Virus record (IMG/VR): IMGVR_UViG_3300009506_000013
Span: 1-64,000 of that record
Direction: 5' to 3' (one strand)
Length of the DNA: 64,000 bases
Origin: a virus
The translations under genes were made by a program, and so were the position numbers. The notes under the pieces were generated by a model. That model searched no databases and had not been told where the DNA came from. It saw only the letters and a list, made by a program, of their open reading frames with translations. Below are positions 16,839 through 24,432 of this stretch, in pieces (within the stretch, counting starts at the first letter, position 1; every line of letters starts with the position of its first letter).

Positions 16839-17699
16839 CTACATAGTTTTGCCGTCTTTCGCGACAGGGTTGGCTTCGTGAGTGGTCTCCTCCCATATCG
16901 CCTTTATCTCATCCCGTGTCCGCGTACCAACAGCCGCAAACCCTCCAAATGATTCGCCTGTATCTGGATTGAATACATACTGCTGGATGGGGCAAGCCTT
17001 ATATCGCGGGAAGCAACAAGTACCCTGATTGACGCAATAGACTTCGATCCAGCCTCTGGTCCACGGATGGACCTTGTAGACTTCTGCCCGCATTCGGCGG
17101 AACACCTGCTGATATTCGCCTTGTGCGCGAGTACACAGCCTCACCTGAGCCATATCGCTCAACACCCGCAAGCTGATCTTGGCCACAATACTGGTAGTGA
17201 TCCCGTTTGATAGAGCAGAGCGGGCATCCTGATAATTCTCTCCGAATGATAACAGATCCAGATATGTGCGTTCATTCACAGCATAAACATCCTCGTAAAA
17301 ACCAGGTCGCTTCGCTCCTGCCGGGATGCTGTAGCCGTTGCCTGATGCGTCGATGGTCCTTTGGGCCTCTTGTGCGAAAGAAGCCACCGCTGCGTTTGCC
17401 TCCGGAGCGCCAAAGGCCGGATCATCCACCCCGGCCATAGTCCGCGTCCGGACAAATTGGTGTGTGAATACCCGACTGACGTTGGAGAGAAGGAATACAT
17501 AATCACAGAACTCCCAACTGCTCTTTATAGTATCCCGCATATAAGCCAGCTCTTCCAGTTTCTTTTCGTGGGGCCACGCGGCGATATCTGCCATAGTGCG
17601 CTCCCCCTTGAGCCTTGTCGCCTTGGTAAACAACAATAGGTCCAAAGCCCTTGGATTAAAGTCAATGATCTCTACTTTCGGCTGTACTATTCGTACCAT
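16839..17699 (-). CDS. divergent ThyX-family flavin-dependent thymidylate synthase
   Basis: 286 residues. The block DARSALSNGITTSIVAKISLR with RLCTRAQGE, and the upstream RVFTHQFVR, align with the conserved ThyX fold. The signature RHRxxSxxxxSxR is strongly altered at 84-96 (R-T-R-T-M-A-G-V-D-D-P-A-F): the histidine, both serines and the last arginine are lost. That suggests a changed substrate or reaction. Neighbouring FAD oxidoreductase, HAD, SDR and Nmad1-like genes fit a nucleotide-modification pathway; plain dTMP synthesis is the alternative. Confidence 0.85.
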   Translation of the reverse strand: MVRIVQPKVEIIDFNPRALDLLLFTKATRLKGERTMADIAAWPHEKKLEELAYMRDTIKSSWEFCDYVFLLSNVSRVFTHQFVRTRTMAGVDDPAFGAPEANAAVASFAQEAQRTIDASGNGYSIPAGAKRPGFYEDVYAVNERTYLDLLSFGENYQDARSALSNGITTSIVAKISLRVLSDMAQVRLCTRAQGEYQQVFRRMRAEVYKVHPWTRGWIEVYCVNQGTCCFPRYKACPIQQYVFNPDTGESFGGFAAVGTRTRDEIKAIWEETTHEANPVAKDGKTM

Positions 17700-17710
17700 A
17701 CATCTTCTCC

Positions 17711-18670
17711 TTATAGGTTCCCCAACCGCATGTCATAGTTGGACTGATTAATTAGTCTTCGAATCTGGAGTGCGTCATCGTACACATCGTCCAGCAGTAT
17801 ATTCCTCCAGACACTATACCTTCCCAATGAATATATATTATATTCCGCCGATAAGTCATATATGATTTTTTTCCGGAAGTCTTCTGTTATCGGCCTTATC
17901 TTTCCGGCTTGTTCTGTAACTAACCAATTGCCCCTTTGAATAAACCGGGACATCCCCAAAGCCTCCATTACATAAGCATAGTCGCTGGAATCCGGCTTCT
18001 CTATAAACTCCGCAATCACCTGGCTGCCTACGATGGAAACTCTATACGGACAACGGCCTGAATCCGGAAAGTACATAGTCTGATGAACGTCGCAATTCTC
18101 CAAGGCTACACGGGCAACCCAGATTTTCTTGATCCCGAACTTAGGAAGAGCAATAGAAGGCCAAACCATCCTCGCATTAACTGACATCGGAAGAGTAGAT
18201 ACAACTGGCTCATCTCCCCGCTCTACTTCTATCAGCTCATCAGCACACTCAGTAGAGGAAGTCAATATTGTATCCCGGCTAATAGCTTTCACAGGGGAAT
18301 CAAATTGTATCCGGCTCTTACACCGTTCCAACAGAGTGGCGTGAAAATTCTCCGGCGCAATATACCGCTCACAGTCCCCCAGATCGCCAATAGAGCGGTC
18401 ATAGTATCCGCCCGTCACCTTCCGCGAATACATGTTCAAAAATTGTATAGTTGGTTGACGGTATTCCTTTTCTTTATAGAAGATGGATTTGCGGACACGG
18501 ACCTTCTTAAATTCCATCCCACATATCCGCGCAATCTTATCGCTCCGGAAACGGAGCAAGGCCTTATGTAGCGGAATATCCTCCAGCGTTGCGGCCCGCT
18601 CAAAGACTATCGCATCCCCATTCAATATCGCCGCAATACACCCTGCCATTCCTGCACCTAGTATATACAT
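17711..18670 (-). CDS. FAD/NAD(P)-binding oxidoreductase
   Basis: 319 residues. The N-terminal YILGAGMAGCIAA is a dinucleotide-binding Rossmann motif, followed by an acidic residue at the end of the second strand (FERAA) that would bind the FAD ribose. Late STLPM and YSLGRYSVWRN resemble UDP-galactopyranose mutase or amine-oxidase-like flavoproteins, but no exact family is recognised. It is encoded just before ThyX. Its leader can fold into a pseudoknot. Confidence 0.75.
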   Translation of the reverse strand: MYILGAGMAGCIAAILNGDAIVFERAATLEDIPLHKALLRFRSDKIARICGMEFKKVRVRKSIFYKEKEYRQPTIQFLNMYSRKVTGGYYDRSIGDLGDCERYIAPENFHATLLERCKSRIQFDSPVKAISRDTILTSSTECADELIEVERGDEPVVSTLPMSVNARMVWPSIALPKFGIKKIWVARVALENCDVHQTMYFPDSGRCPYRVSIVGSQVIAEFIEKPDSSDYAYVMEALGMSRFIQRGNWLVTEQAGKIRPITEDFRKKIIYDLSAEYNIYSLGRYSVWRNILLDDVYDDALQIRRLINQSNYDMRLGNL

Positions 18671-18680
18671 GCCGCCTCCA

Positions 18681-18735
18681 GACTAAACAAGGTGCCTAAA
18701 CCGCAAGCACCTTGTTTAGTCATTTGTGGTTTAGG
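18681..18735 (-). promoter_or_regulatory. 15-bp hairpin with possible loop-upstream pseudoknot
   Basis: A perfect 15-bp inverted repeat (18681-18695 with 18707-18721) surrounds an 11-base loop. The loop part cctaaacc (18695-18702) is complementary to ggtttagg at 18728-18735, upstream on the transcribed strand. The RNA can therefore form an H-type pseudoknot or switch between two helices, about eleven bases before the FAD gene start. There is no U-run, so it is not a classical terminator. Confidence 0.7.
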
Positions 18736-18740
18736 ATCTT

Positions 18741-19448
18741 TTATTTCGTGGCGCTGTACACGATCCCTTTGTCGGTCGATTCAGCAGTGATCACACCAGC
18801 GGCCTTCAACAGCTTGGCAGCAGCACCAATTCGGGCCGGATAATTCGAAGACTCCACGCCACTCTTTTCCAGCAGGGCGATAGCCTCATCTTGCTTAATC
18901 GACTTCCTCTTCACCAAAATGCTACAGGCAATCTCCAAACTACTGCCTTTCCGGAAGCGGACACCTTCAGCAAACTCGACATAATCCCCTGCGGGAGCTT
19001 TGGCGGTTTCGGCCTTCTTGACTGCCGGCTGTTTGGCGGCTTTCCCGGCCTTCTTGGTTTTGGGTTCCGGTTGAGTGGCGGCGGTGGTTGTTGCGGCTTT
19101 CTTGCCCTTCTTGCCCTTGGATGCGGGCGGTGTTGCTTTGGCTTCTTTTTCTTTCTCAGCCATTACTTCCTCCTTTTTGGGTTTGTATTTGACCGGGTTT
19201 TTCGACCAGCCCTTACAGGCCTTATGGCTGCTACACTCCTTACAGGCAGGATCATCAGCCAAGCTCTTCCCTGCGTCAGTTTGTTTCCCGAAACAGCTTT
19301 CTGGATCCTTCGCAAATGCCTTCGCGCATTGGATACATACCAGCTGATCCGGCTCGTTTGTCTCCAACGCCAGATTGTTCTTTATAGAAGAAGGAATCTG
19401 GAGTTGGCGACCGCAATAGATACAAGCAACTTCCTTTTCTTTTGTCAT
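18741..19448 (-). CDS. zinc-finger protein with Lys/Ala-rich linker and C-terminal helical domain
   Basis: 235 residues. The N-terminus has CIYCGRQL, CIQC and C..CSSHKAC clusters (zinc). Residues about 90-150 are a low-complexity Lys/Ala/Thr/Pro linker. The C-terminal ~75 residues resemble those of the protein at 27140-27802 (ACSILVKRKSIKQDEAIALL, then AAKLLKAAGVI) and look like a winged-helix domain. It is probably nucleic-acid binding. Its start follows the GGAAGTAATATAA motif with the GGGGGAAG ribosome-binding-like sequence. Confidence 0.65.
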   Translation of the reverse strand: MTKEKEVACIYCGRQLQIPSSIKNNLALETNEPDQLVCIQCAKAFAKDPESCFGKQTDAGKSLADDPACKECSSHKACKGWSKNPVKYKPKKEEVMAEKEKEAKATPPASKGKKGKKAATTTAATQPEPKTKKAGKAAKQPAVKKAETAKAPAGDYVEFAEGVRFRKGSSLEIACSILVKRKSIKQDEAIALLEKSGVESSNYPARIGAAAKLLKAAGVITAESTDKGIVYSATK

Positions 19449-19450
19449 GA

Positions 19451-19463
19451 TTATATTACTTCC
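19451..19463 (-). promoter_or_regulatory. third copy of the GGAAGTAATATAA motif
   Basis: Thirteen bases identical to those at 2216-2228 and 11603-11615, here immediately before the start at 19448 and containing TATAAT. In this copy it overlaps the ribosome binding site, so it could be a leader rather than a promoter element. Confidence 0.4.
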
Positions 19464-19491
19464 CCCTTGTCGAATATTTGACCAAAAAAAA

Positions 19492-19974
19492 TCAAAATTT
19501 TGACAGCTGTACTAGCGCCACCCGAAAATCCCGGTCACTCATTCCAGATAGCCTCTTCAATTCTGCTATAGAACACAGCTTCATCCGGCTACTGTGTTCC
19601 GTAAATGCGTTGAGCAGTCTCTTCGCATTCAGGTTGCCCCGGCTCGTAAACACATCCCTGATCCGGACGGGAAACAAATCAGGAGGTGGCTGGTTGGGGA
19701 CTGAAGGAGTCTCATTGGCTTGACGCAGTTGGGCCCTCCTCCTTTCCCGGCTCCAGATCTTGGCAAAAGTCTTTTTCACCGCCTCGATGGCATAGGTGCT
19801 TTGTTTTGCGCTTCCGGTTGTGTTATACTTCCCTGCCGCCTTCACCAAAGTCAAACGAGCCTCTTGTAAATAATCCTCGAAATCCCGGCTACAGTCACGG
19901 TTCTGCTGGAAAGCCTTCCATGCCAGGCTTTCTATGTATCTTTCGAGCACGAACTGGGAACTTGGTTTTTTCAT
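19492..19974 (-). CDS. sigma-factor-like protein (region 2 resemblance)
   Basis: 160 residues from the ATG at 19974 after GGAGGAGG. Residues about 25-85 (DFEDYLQEARLTLVKAAGKY, then QSTYAIEAVKKTFAKIWSRE) follow the sigma70 region 2 pattern: DLxQEaxlaLxkAxxkY and TYA before basic helices. A proline-rich stretch follows, then a short C-terminal helix-turn-helix-like segment (IAELKRLSGMSDRDFRVALV). It could redirect host RNA polymerase to phage promoters. It overlaps the upstream gene by 80 bases. Confidence 0.7.
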   Translation of the reverse strand: MKKPSSQFVLERYIESLAWKAFQQNRDCSRDFEDYLQEARLTLVKAAGKYNTTGSAKQSTYAIEAVKKTFAKIWSRERRRAQLRQANETPSVPNQPPPDLFPVRIRDVFTSRGNLNAKRLLNAFTEHSSRMKLCSIAELKRLSGMSDRDFRVALVQLSKF

Positions 19975-20239
19975 AATCCTCCTCCGATACCATAACATCT
20001 GTTCCTGAACATATATTAAGATCCTCTACAACTTCCTTCTCTGTAAGTGGCTTCTCTACTCTGGCCCTGATATACGTAGAACCACAGCCTTGGTAGATGA
20101 CCACTCCCGAAAGCATTTGCATATTGGGCGGAAACCAAAAATTGGTATTCGCCGGTAGTGTACCCACCTTAACATAATAAAGGCCATGGTACAAGCTCAC
20201 TGGTGGATTCTTTACTGGGTAACCTTCTTTCTCCTTCAT
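19895..20239 (-). CDS. unknown protein
   Basis: 114 residues from the ATG at 20239 with GGAGGAG eight bases upstream. The N-terminal half is strand-rich (VSLYHGLYYVKVGTLPANTNFWF) and looks like a small beta domain; the C-terminus is basic. It overlaps the sigma-like gene by 80 bases. No family recognised. Confidence 0.65.
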   Translation of the reverse strand: MKEKEGYPVKNPPVSLYHGLYYVKVGTLPANTNFWFPPNMQMLSGVVIYQGCGSTYIRARVEKPLTEKEVVEDLNICSGTDVMVSEEDYEKTKFPVRARKIHRKPGMEGFPAEP

Positions 20240-20250
20240 GGACTCCTCCA

Positions 20251-21984
20251 TTAGAACGGGCAAGCATCATCACTCACTGCCTTATCCGCATCGACATAAT
20301 CTCTTCCCCAATCGCTCTGGTCGATGGGTCCGCTGTTCGCTCCTTTCCCCAATATAACATCGATGATACTACTTTTCCCGGCCGCAATTTGGGCCAAGAC
20401 AACGTCCATACTATTTTGTAACACGAGATGCGTCACGAGCACCTTATGAGTTTGGCCGATCCGGTGGGAGCGGTCTGCCGCTTGGTTCATCCGCTCTGGC
20501 ACGACATCCTCTTCCACAAACAGCACATGCCATGCGGACGTAAGGTTCAGCCCTACACCCGCCGCCTGTATACTCCCGAAGAAAGGAAGCATTGAAGGAT
20601 CGCCGTTGTATTGGTCGATGATCGGTTGCCGCTTCTTTGCTGGTGTCGGCCCGTATACGAGCGCAGATGGCTGGAACTCCCGGTGTAGCCTCTCCAAGAC
20701 ATGGTGGTGGTGCGCGAATACTAACATCTTATGTGGATCGTCGGTGAGTGTCTCTTTAAGATATTGGATGGCGTATGGGATCTTGAGGTCAGCCAGCTCC
20801 CGCCTCTGCCGGCTATACTCTTCAAAAGAGATGGTAACCTGAGAGTCTAGCTCCCCCACGAGCTTGCGGAACTCCGCCGCATTTCCGGCCTCTCTAGCTG
20901 TTTTTAAGGCCTTCCTGATAGAATCTGTTGCCTTCCGGAAATGATCCACCTCTCTGGCCAGCTCGCGGGCCAATTTTGGGCTTTCTACAGGCACTTCAAG
21001 GATCTGATACCGCTTATCGGGCAGGTCCAGGTCCACCTCATCCTTTGTCCTTCGGATCATCACCGACTTCCGGAGCAATTCCTGAAACTGCTCTTCGTTG
21101 GATGACCCGCTAAAATCCCAGCCATATCCGTTGTGTGTCGCTCCGCAAAACGTCTGCGCAAACCACCAAAAGCTTGGCCAGGACTTCGGATCCAGCCAAT
21201 GGAGCACCCCGAACATCTCCACCGGACGGTTCTCAATCGGCGAACCACTCAGCGCCGATTTATACCGCGCCTTCAAAGGGGCAAAGGCCTCTTCATTTTT
21301 CGGGTTGTCCTTCTTTGGCTCATATCCTAGCACCATCTTGGTCCGCATGGCTTTAGGGTTTTTGATAAATTGAGCCTCATCAGACACAATAAGATCCCAC
21401 GAGACAGAGTCCAGCCGAAACTTATGCCTGTCGAGGATATCATAATTGATGATAATGATTTGAGCTGCTGGCCAATCGCTCCCCCAACAGATCCCGACAC
21501 TCAAAGGCCGGACAAGCCAAGTCTTCAGCTCATTCTCCCAGTTGACCTTGAGACTGGACTTAGTTATGATCAGAACTCTCTCAATAGTAGGATCGGCGTT
21601 GATAAGACCGATAGCCTGGATGGTCTTCCCCAAGCCCATGTCATCGGCGATGTAGCTATTCTTATGTTCTAGCTGCCACTGGATGCCGGCCTTCTGGTAT
21701 CCGAAATACTCTTCACCCTCTGGAGCTGGTAAAGCCCAGTTGGAATCTGTAGCGGATGATTTGGCCAGGTTGGCCTCTCTCTTCTTAATAACATTCGCCA
21801 GCATCTCCCGGCACCGTGGCGTGGCGTATTGGGCTAGTATTGCGGCGTGTTCCGGATTGGTAGTTGCCCAATGGTTGGGCACTATCCGCTTCCAGACAAA
21901 CTGAGCGCCCTTAGGCACTAGGCGCTCAGCATACGCACAATAACAGACAAACGCCTGGTATCGGTCTGAATAATCTAATTTCAT
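20251..21984 (-). CDS. SNF2-family DNA-dependent ATPase/helicase
   Basis: 577 residues. Motif I DDMGLGKT (114-121), DEAQ in place of DEAH, SALSGSPIENRP (motif III), LVFAHHHHVLERL (motif IV) and QAADRSHRIGQ (motif VI) are all present, so the enzyme should be active. Such phage SNF2 proteins resemble SMARCAL1-type fork remodelers or translocases and may act in recombination-dependent replication. The start overlaps the upstream stop by ATGA. Confidence 0.93.
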   Translation of the reverse strand: MKLDYSDRYQAFVCYCAYAERLVPKGAQFVWKRIVPNHWATTNPEHAAILAQYATPRCREMLANVIKKREANLAKSSATDSNWALPAPEGEEYFGYQKAGIQWQLEHKNSYIADDMGLGKTIQAIGLINADPTIERVLIITKSSLKVNWENELKTWLVRPLSVGICWGSDWPAAQIIIINYDILDRHKFRLDSVSWDLIVSDEAQFIKNPKAMRTKMVLGYEPKKDNPKNEEAFAPLKARYKSALSGSPIENRPVEMFGVLHWLDPKSWPSFWWFAQTFCGATHNGYGWDFSGSSNEEQFQELLRKSVMIRRTKDEVDLDLPDKRYQILEVPVESPKLARELAREVDHFRKATDSIRKALKTAREAGNAAEFRKLVGELDSQVTISFEEYSRQRRELADLKIPYAIQYLKETLTDDPHKMLVFAHHHHVLERLHREFQPSALVYGPTPAKKRQPIIDQYNGDPSMLPFFGSIQAAGVGLNLTSAWHVLFVEEDVVPERMNQAADRSHRIGQTHKVLVTHLVLQNSMDVVLAQIAAGKSSIIDVILGKGANSGPIDQSDWGRDYVDADKAVSDDACPF

Positions 21985-22514
21985 ATGGACATTCTCCTTA
22001 TTAGATTATCCATTCGGCGTAGAACTTCTGTTTGCAGTTTTGGCGGAATGAAATGCTTCTTTACTTCTTGGAACATCTGGCTGCTAAGCCACACACCCTT
22101 CGAGTCCTTTTCCTTCAACAACTGATACTCTTGGAACTCTGCGGCGGTGATGGTTATGCTGTTTGCTACGCGGGCACCCTTCGGTGTTGCCGCCTTCTCC
22201 GCATCATCCTTATTAAAACGGATCGCCGGAGGTGGCTGAACCTCTTCCTTATCAGTCTTCAGGTTCTTAATAAGGAAGTCCACAATACCTTTGACGGATG
22301 GATTGGTGTACTTGTGCCGTTGAAGCCGGCAAGTCCAGGTTACCACCATATCATCCCTGTCGAAAGTAAAGTTCATGTTAATTTGGAGCGGCTCCATTTT
22401 CGCACTCCAGATCCGGTCCCAGTACTGGCCGACAAAATAACCCCGCCGCCCCAGCTCCTTGCGGATCTCTTTTTGCAACCTTGCCTTCTTTTCCCCTTGC
22501 GACATAGGTCCCAT
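21981..22514 (-). CDS. unknown protein upstream of SNF2
   Basis: 177 residues. The start at 22514 has AAAGGAGA at proper spacing; a second ATG lies at 22505. The N-terminal basic helix is followed by a strand-rich part (NMNFTFDRDDMVVTWTCRLQ), then a helical C-terminus. It is coupled to SNF2 and preceded by the structured region and element copy A. No family recognised. Confidence 0.7.
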   Translation of the reverse strand: MGPMSQGEKKARLQKEIRKELGRRGYFVGQYWDRIWSAKMEPLQINMNFTFDRDDMVVTWTCRLQRHKYTNPSVKGIVDFLIKNLKTDKEEVQPPPAIRFNKDDAEKAATPKGARVANSITITAAEFQEYQLLKEKDSKGVWLSSQMFQEVKKHFIPPKLQTEVLRRMDNLIRRMSI

Positions 22515-22546
22515 GTTTATCTCCTTTCGCTGTCCTGTTTGCTAAC

Positions 22547-22704
22547 ATCTTATCCCCTAAACTTTGGTGGGGTGAAGGATCGCTGTGCCTTCTTGGAGTT
22601 CACGCAACTCCCTGCCGCCCCACCACCGGCAGAATGCGCTTTCCTAGTCACTCAGGAGAGCACTTTGGCCCTTCGAGCTTTAGGCTCGTCAGGCCCACAA
22701 TTGT
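22547..22704 (-). ncRNA. structured RNA-like region between HNH gene and next gene
   Basis: No open frame is seen. On the minus strand several helices can be drawn in series: GGCC...GGCC around GAGC/GCUC; a 10-pair stem GUGCUCUCCU/AGGAAAGCGC with one mismatch; CUGCCG/CGGCAG; GGAGUU/AACUCC; and GAAGG/CCUUC. GGUGGGG in the CUGCCG hairpin loop can also pair with CCCCACC near 22567, closing the last two. This density suggests a folded RNA: a leader, small RNA or intron relic. No known class is recognised. Confidence 0.45.
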
Positions 22705-22775
22705 CTGGACTTGCGACCAGTAGCCCAATCCTCTGGGCTAGCGCATTAAGGCCGGATCGCTCCGGCCCCGCTCTG
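22705..22775 (-). repeat. intergenic hairpin element, copy A
   Basis: Follows the HNH stop directly. H1 GGCCGGA-GCGA-UCCGGCC; H2 AGCCCA-GAGGAU-UGGGCU; H3 CUGG-UCGCAAGU-CCAG. It is followed by the structured region rather than directly by a binding site. Confidence 0.95.
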
Positions 22776-23090
22776 CTATGCTACATCCTCTTCCCACTCC
22801 TCTTCCTCTTCCTTACTGGGGTTGATCCCGGCATTACAGCTCCGGCACAACAGCTCCAGCTCCCCGTTCTCATAGTCCCTCTCATAGCGGACCATCCGTG
22901 ACCACCGGGACAAATCCCGGCAGGACCAATCCCGCCCGTTGGGGTGGTGAAATTCTAACTTCCTTTTTTTACCACACTCTTCACAGCACCCGCCCATCTT
23001 TATGATTAAGGCTTTCCGCCTCAGTTTGTAGGCTTTGACGTGATTCAGAGTTTTTCTTCGGCTCCTTTTCTTCCGGACTTCCTCTGTCAT
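22776..23090 (-). CDS. HNH-type endonuclease-like protein
   Basis: 104 residues. CEEC (zinc knuckle), KLEFHHPNGRDW, then LLCRSCNAG match a treble-clef HNH motif with the first histidine pair HH and the second cysteine pair. The basic N-terminus suggests DNA binding. Free-standing phage HNH proteins may be homing endonucleases or packaging-related nicking enzymes. The acidic tail (EEEEEWEED) is unusual. A structured RNA-like region lies directly downstream. Confidence 0.75.
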   Translation of the reverse strand: MTEEVRKKRSRRKTLNHVKAYKLRRKALIIKMGGCCEECGKKRKLEFHHPNGRDWSCRDLSRWSRMVRYERDYENGELELLCRSCNAGINPSKEEEEEWEEDVA

Positions 23091-23147
23091 CTCGTTTCTC
23101 CCTTCCAGTATTTTACCCCAGTTTTTAACTGGATCATAGCTAAAAAT

Positions 23148-23220
23148 CTGGACTTGTGACCAGTGGCCGGGACAACCCCAGCCAGCGCATTAAGGCCGGA
23201 TCGCTCCGGCCCCACTCTGC
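23148..23220 (-). repeat. intergenic hairpin element, copy B
   Basis: H2 is GGCUGGG-GUUGU-CCCGGCC with a U-G pair. Its upstream flank reads ATAGAAAATTAG, the same 3' end as the gene at 28702 (IEN stop), although no such gene is present here. The HNH start is about 57 bases after H3, with an extra CCAGTT/AACTGG hairpin between. Confidence 0.95.
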
Positions 23221-23279
23221 TAATTTTCTATGCCCATAACCTTTTCAATCTGACTCCCCGCTTTCCCCTATCAAACCTC

Positions 23280-23711
23280 CTATCCATATATCCGGTCAGC
23301 CAAGCACTCCCTCCACAACATTTCTGGGATGTCTTCCTTCCGGAAGTATGCTTTGACCCTTGGATCAGTTAATAACAACCCTTCCGCCACATCTGGACAA
23401 GCATCCTGTAATCGGGAATCATCATACCCGTCTGCCTTAAGATCCGCCCGGCACTGGCTACAGATCTTATTCAGCTGGCGCTCTGTATATGGCTTTACCT
23501 TTGGGGCTGAGGTATTCACCTTGAACGGCCTTTCCTTCTCCTTTATCCGGATGTAGTCTGGATATAGGATACCGGCATCGCTTTGTATCCTTATTTTATA
23601 GGCCACAAAACCACCCCGCCTTCCAAGCTCAACCTTCTCCACTACGGTCCCGATTATACAGGTGTTCTTATCTATTCTGAACCGGTCCCTCTTTCCTATC
23701 TTTGCTACCAT
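23280..23711 (-). CDS. unknown protein
   Basis: 143 residues. The N-terminal half is strand-rich (a small beta-barrel pattern); the C-terminal half is helical with CSQC, another cysteine in LQDACPD, and a fourth. Possible zinc site. The gene is followed by a 59-base stretch carrying a remnant IEN-stop and then copy B. Confidence 0.6.
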   Translation of the reverse strand: MVAKIGKRDRFRIDKNTCIIGTVVEKVELGRRGGFVAYKIRIQSDAGILYPDYIRIKEKERPFKVNTSAPKVKPYTERQLNKICSQCRADLKADGYDDSRLQDACPDVAEGLLLTDPRVKAYFRKEDIPEMLWRECLADRIYG

Positions 23712-23725
23712 TTTGTTTCTCCTTT

Positions 23726-23795
23726 CTGGACTTGCGACCAGTAGCCCAACCGTTGGGCTAGCGCATTAAGGCCAGGTTGCCCTGGCCCCGCTCTG
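23726..23795 (-). repeat. intergenic hairpin element, copy C
   Basis: H1 differs yet still pairs: GGCCAGG-GCAA-CCUGGCC, a changed stem with another GNRA loop. H2 AGCCCAA-CGG-UUGGGCU; H3 CUGG-UCGCAAGU-CCAG. Precedes the AAGGAG of the gene at 23711. Confidence 0.95.
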
Positions 23796-23990
23796 CTATA
23801 AGAGTTTTGATAAAGGTGAACGCCGAACACGGACCGCACGAGCGCGGTGTATGAACTGACTACCTTCATACTTCACAATCACCCGTCCGCATCGCCCACA
23901 ATTCGCTACACGAGAGGCAGGCATACTACCAACATCCACCCGGTTTTTCTGCCCACAGTAGGGGCACTGCCGGATCTTAATACATTCCAT
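23796..23990 (-). CDS. small zinc-ribbon protein
   Basis: 64 residues from the ATG at 23990, one base after the previous stop. CPYCGQKNRV and CGRCGR form a four-cysteine zinc ribbon; the tail is basic (RARAVRVRR). It resembles the zinc half of the protein at 24432. No intergenic element precedes it, so it is translated by coupling. Confidence 0.7.
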   Translation of the reverse strand: MECIKIRQCPYCGQKNRVDVGSMPASRVANCGRCGRVIVKYEGSQFIHRARAVRVRRSPLSKLL

Positions 23991-23991
23991 G

Positions 23992-24432
23992 TTAGTATCC
24001 TCCACCAGAAGCACATTTTGGACCAATCCCGGCCTTTACAGACTCCGGAGTTGTTAACAACCTACCACATACGCAGCACCGCCCGCAGTGATAGAAGTTG
24101 ATCTTGGTTGGTATAGAACCTTTAATCAAGTGACCGTACCACCACCGGAAGGCAACAGCCGCTTTCGAGTCTTCGCTCATCTTCTTTTTAGAGTGGCGAT
24201 ATTCGCCGCCCTTAATAAGACCCATGAATGAATAATCGGAAGTGTTGTCCGGACCTCGAAGCAAGCTGACCCAAAACAGATCCTCTTCCTCAGTCTTTAT
24301 TGCCTTTGATATCCGATAGGTGAAACGATTCCCGGTGTCAGGATTCTCAATGGTAAAATAAGCATTCCCGCCAAAGATGAATTTTTTCTGCTCCTCTATT
24401 TCGAAGAGCTGGGCAATCGGTAGAGGCTCCAC
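23992..24432 (-). CDS. DUF6011-like zinc-binding protein
   Basis: 146 residues with a GTG start overlapping the upstream TAG (TAGTG). The C-terminal CCVCGRLLTTPESV followed by GIGPKC is the hallmark of DUF6011-type treble-clef zinc modules found in phage and plasmid proteins. The N-terminal ~110 residues have a strand-rich unknown domain ending in RWWYGHL. Probably nucleic-acid related; function unknown. Confidence 0.75.
   Translation of the reverse strand: MEPLPIAQLFEIEEQKKFIFGGNAYFTIENPDTGNRFTYRISKAIKTEEEDLFWVSLLRGPDNTSDYSFMGLIKGGEYRHSKKKMSEDSKAAVAFRWWYGHLIKGSIPTKINFYHCGRCCVCGRLLTTPESVKAGIGPKCASGGGY

Noticed and set aside
22640-22704. Hammerhead ribozyme core (CUGACGA ... GAA)
   Set aside because: Stem II cannot form in the required register and the cleavage-site stem is missing; resemblance is only partial.
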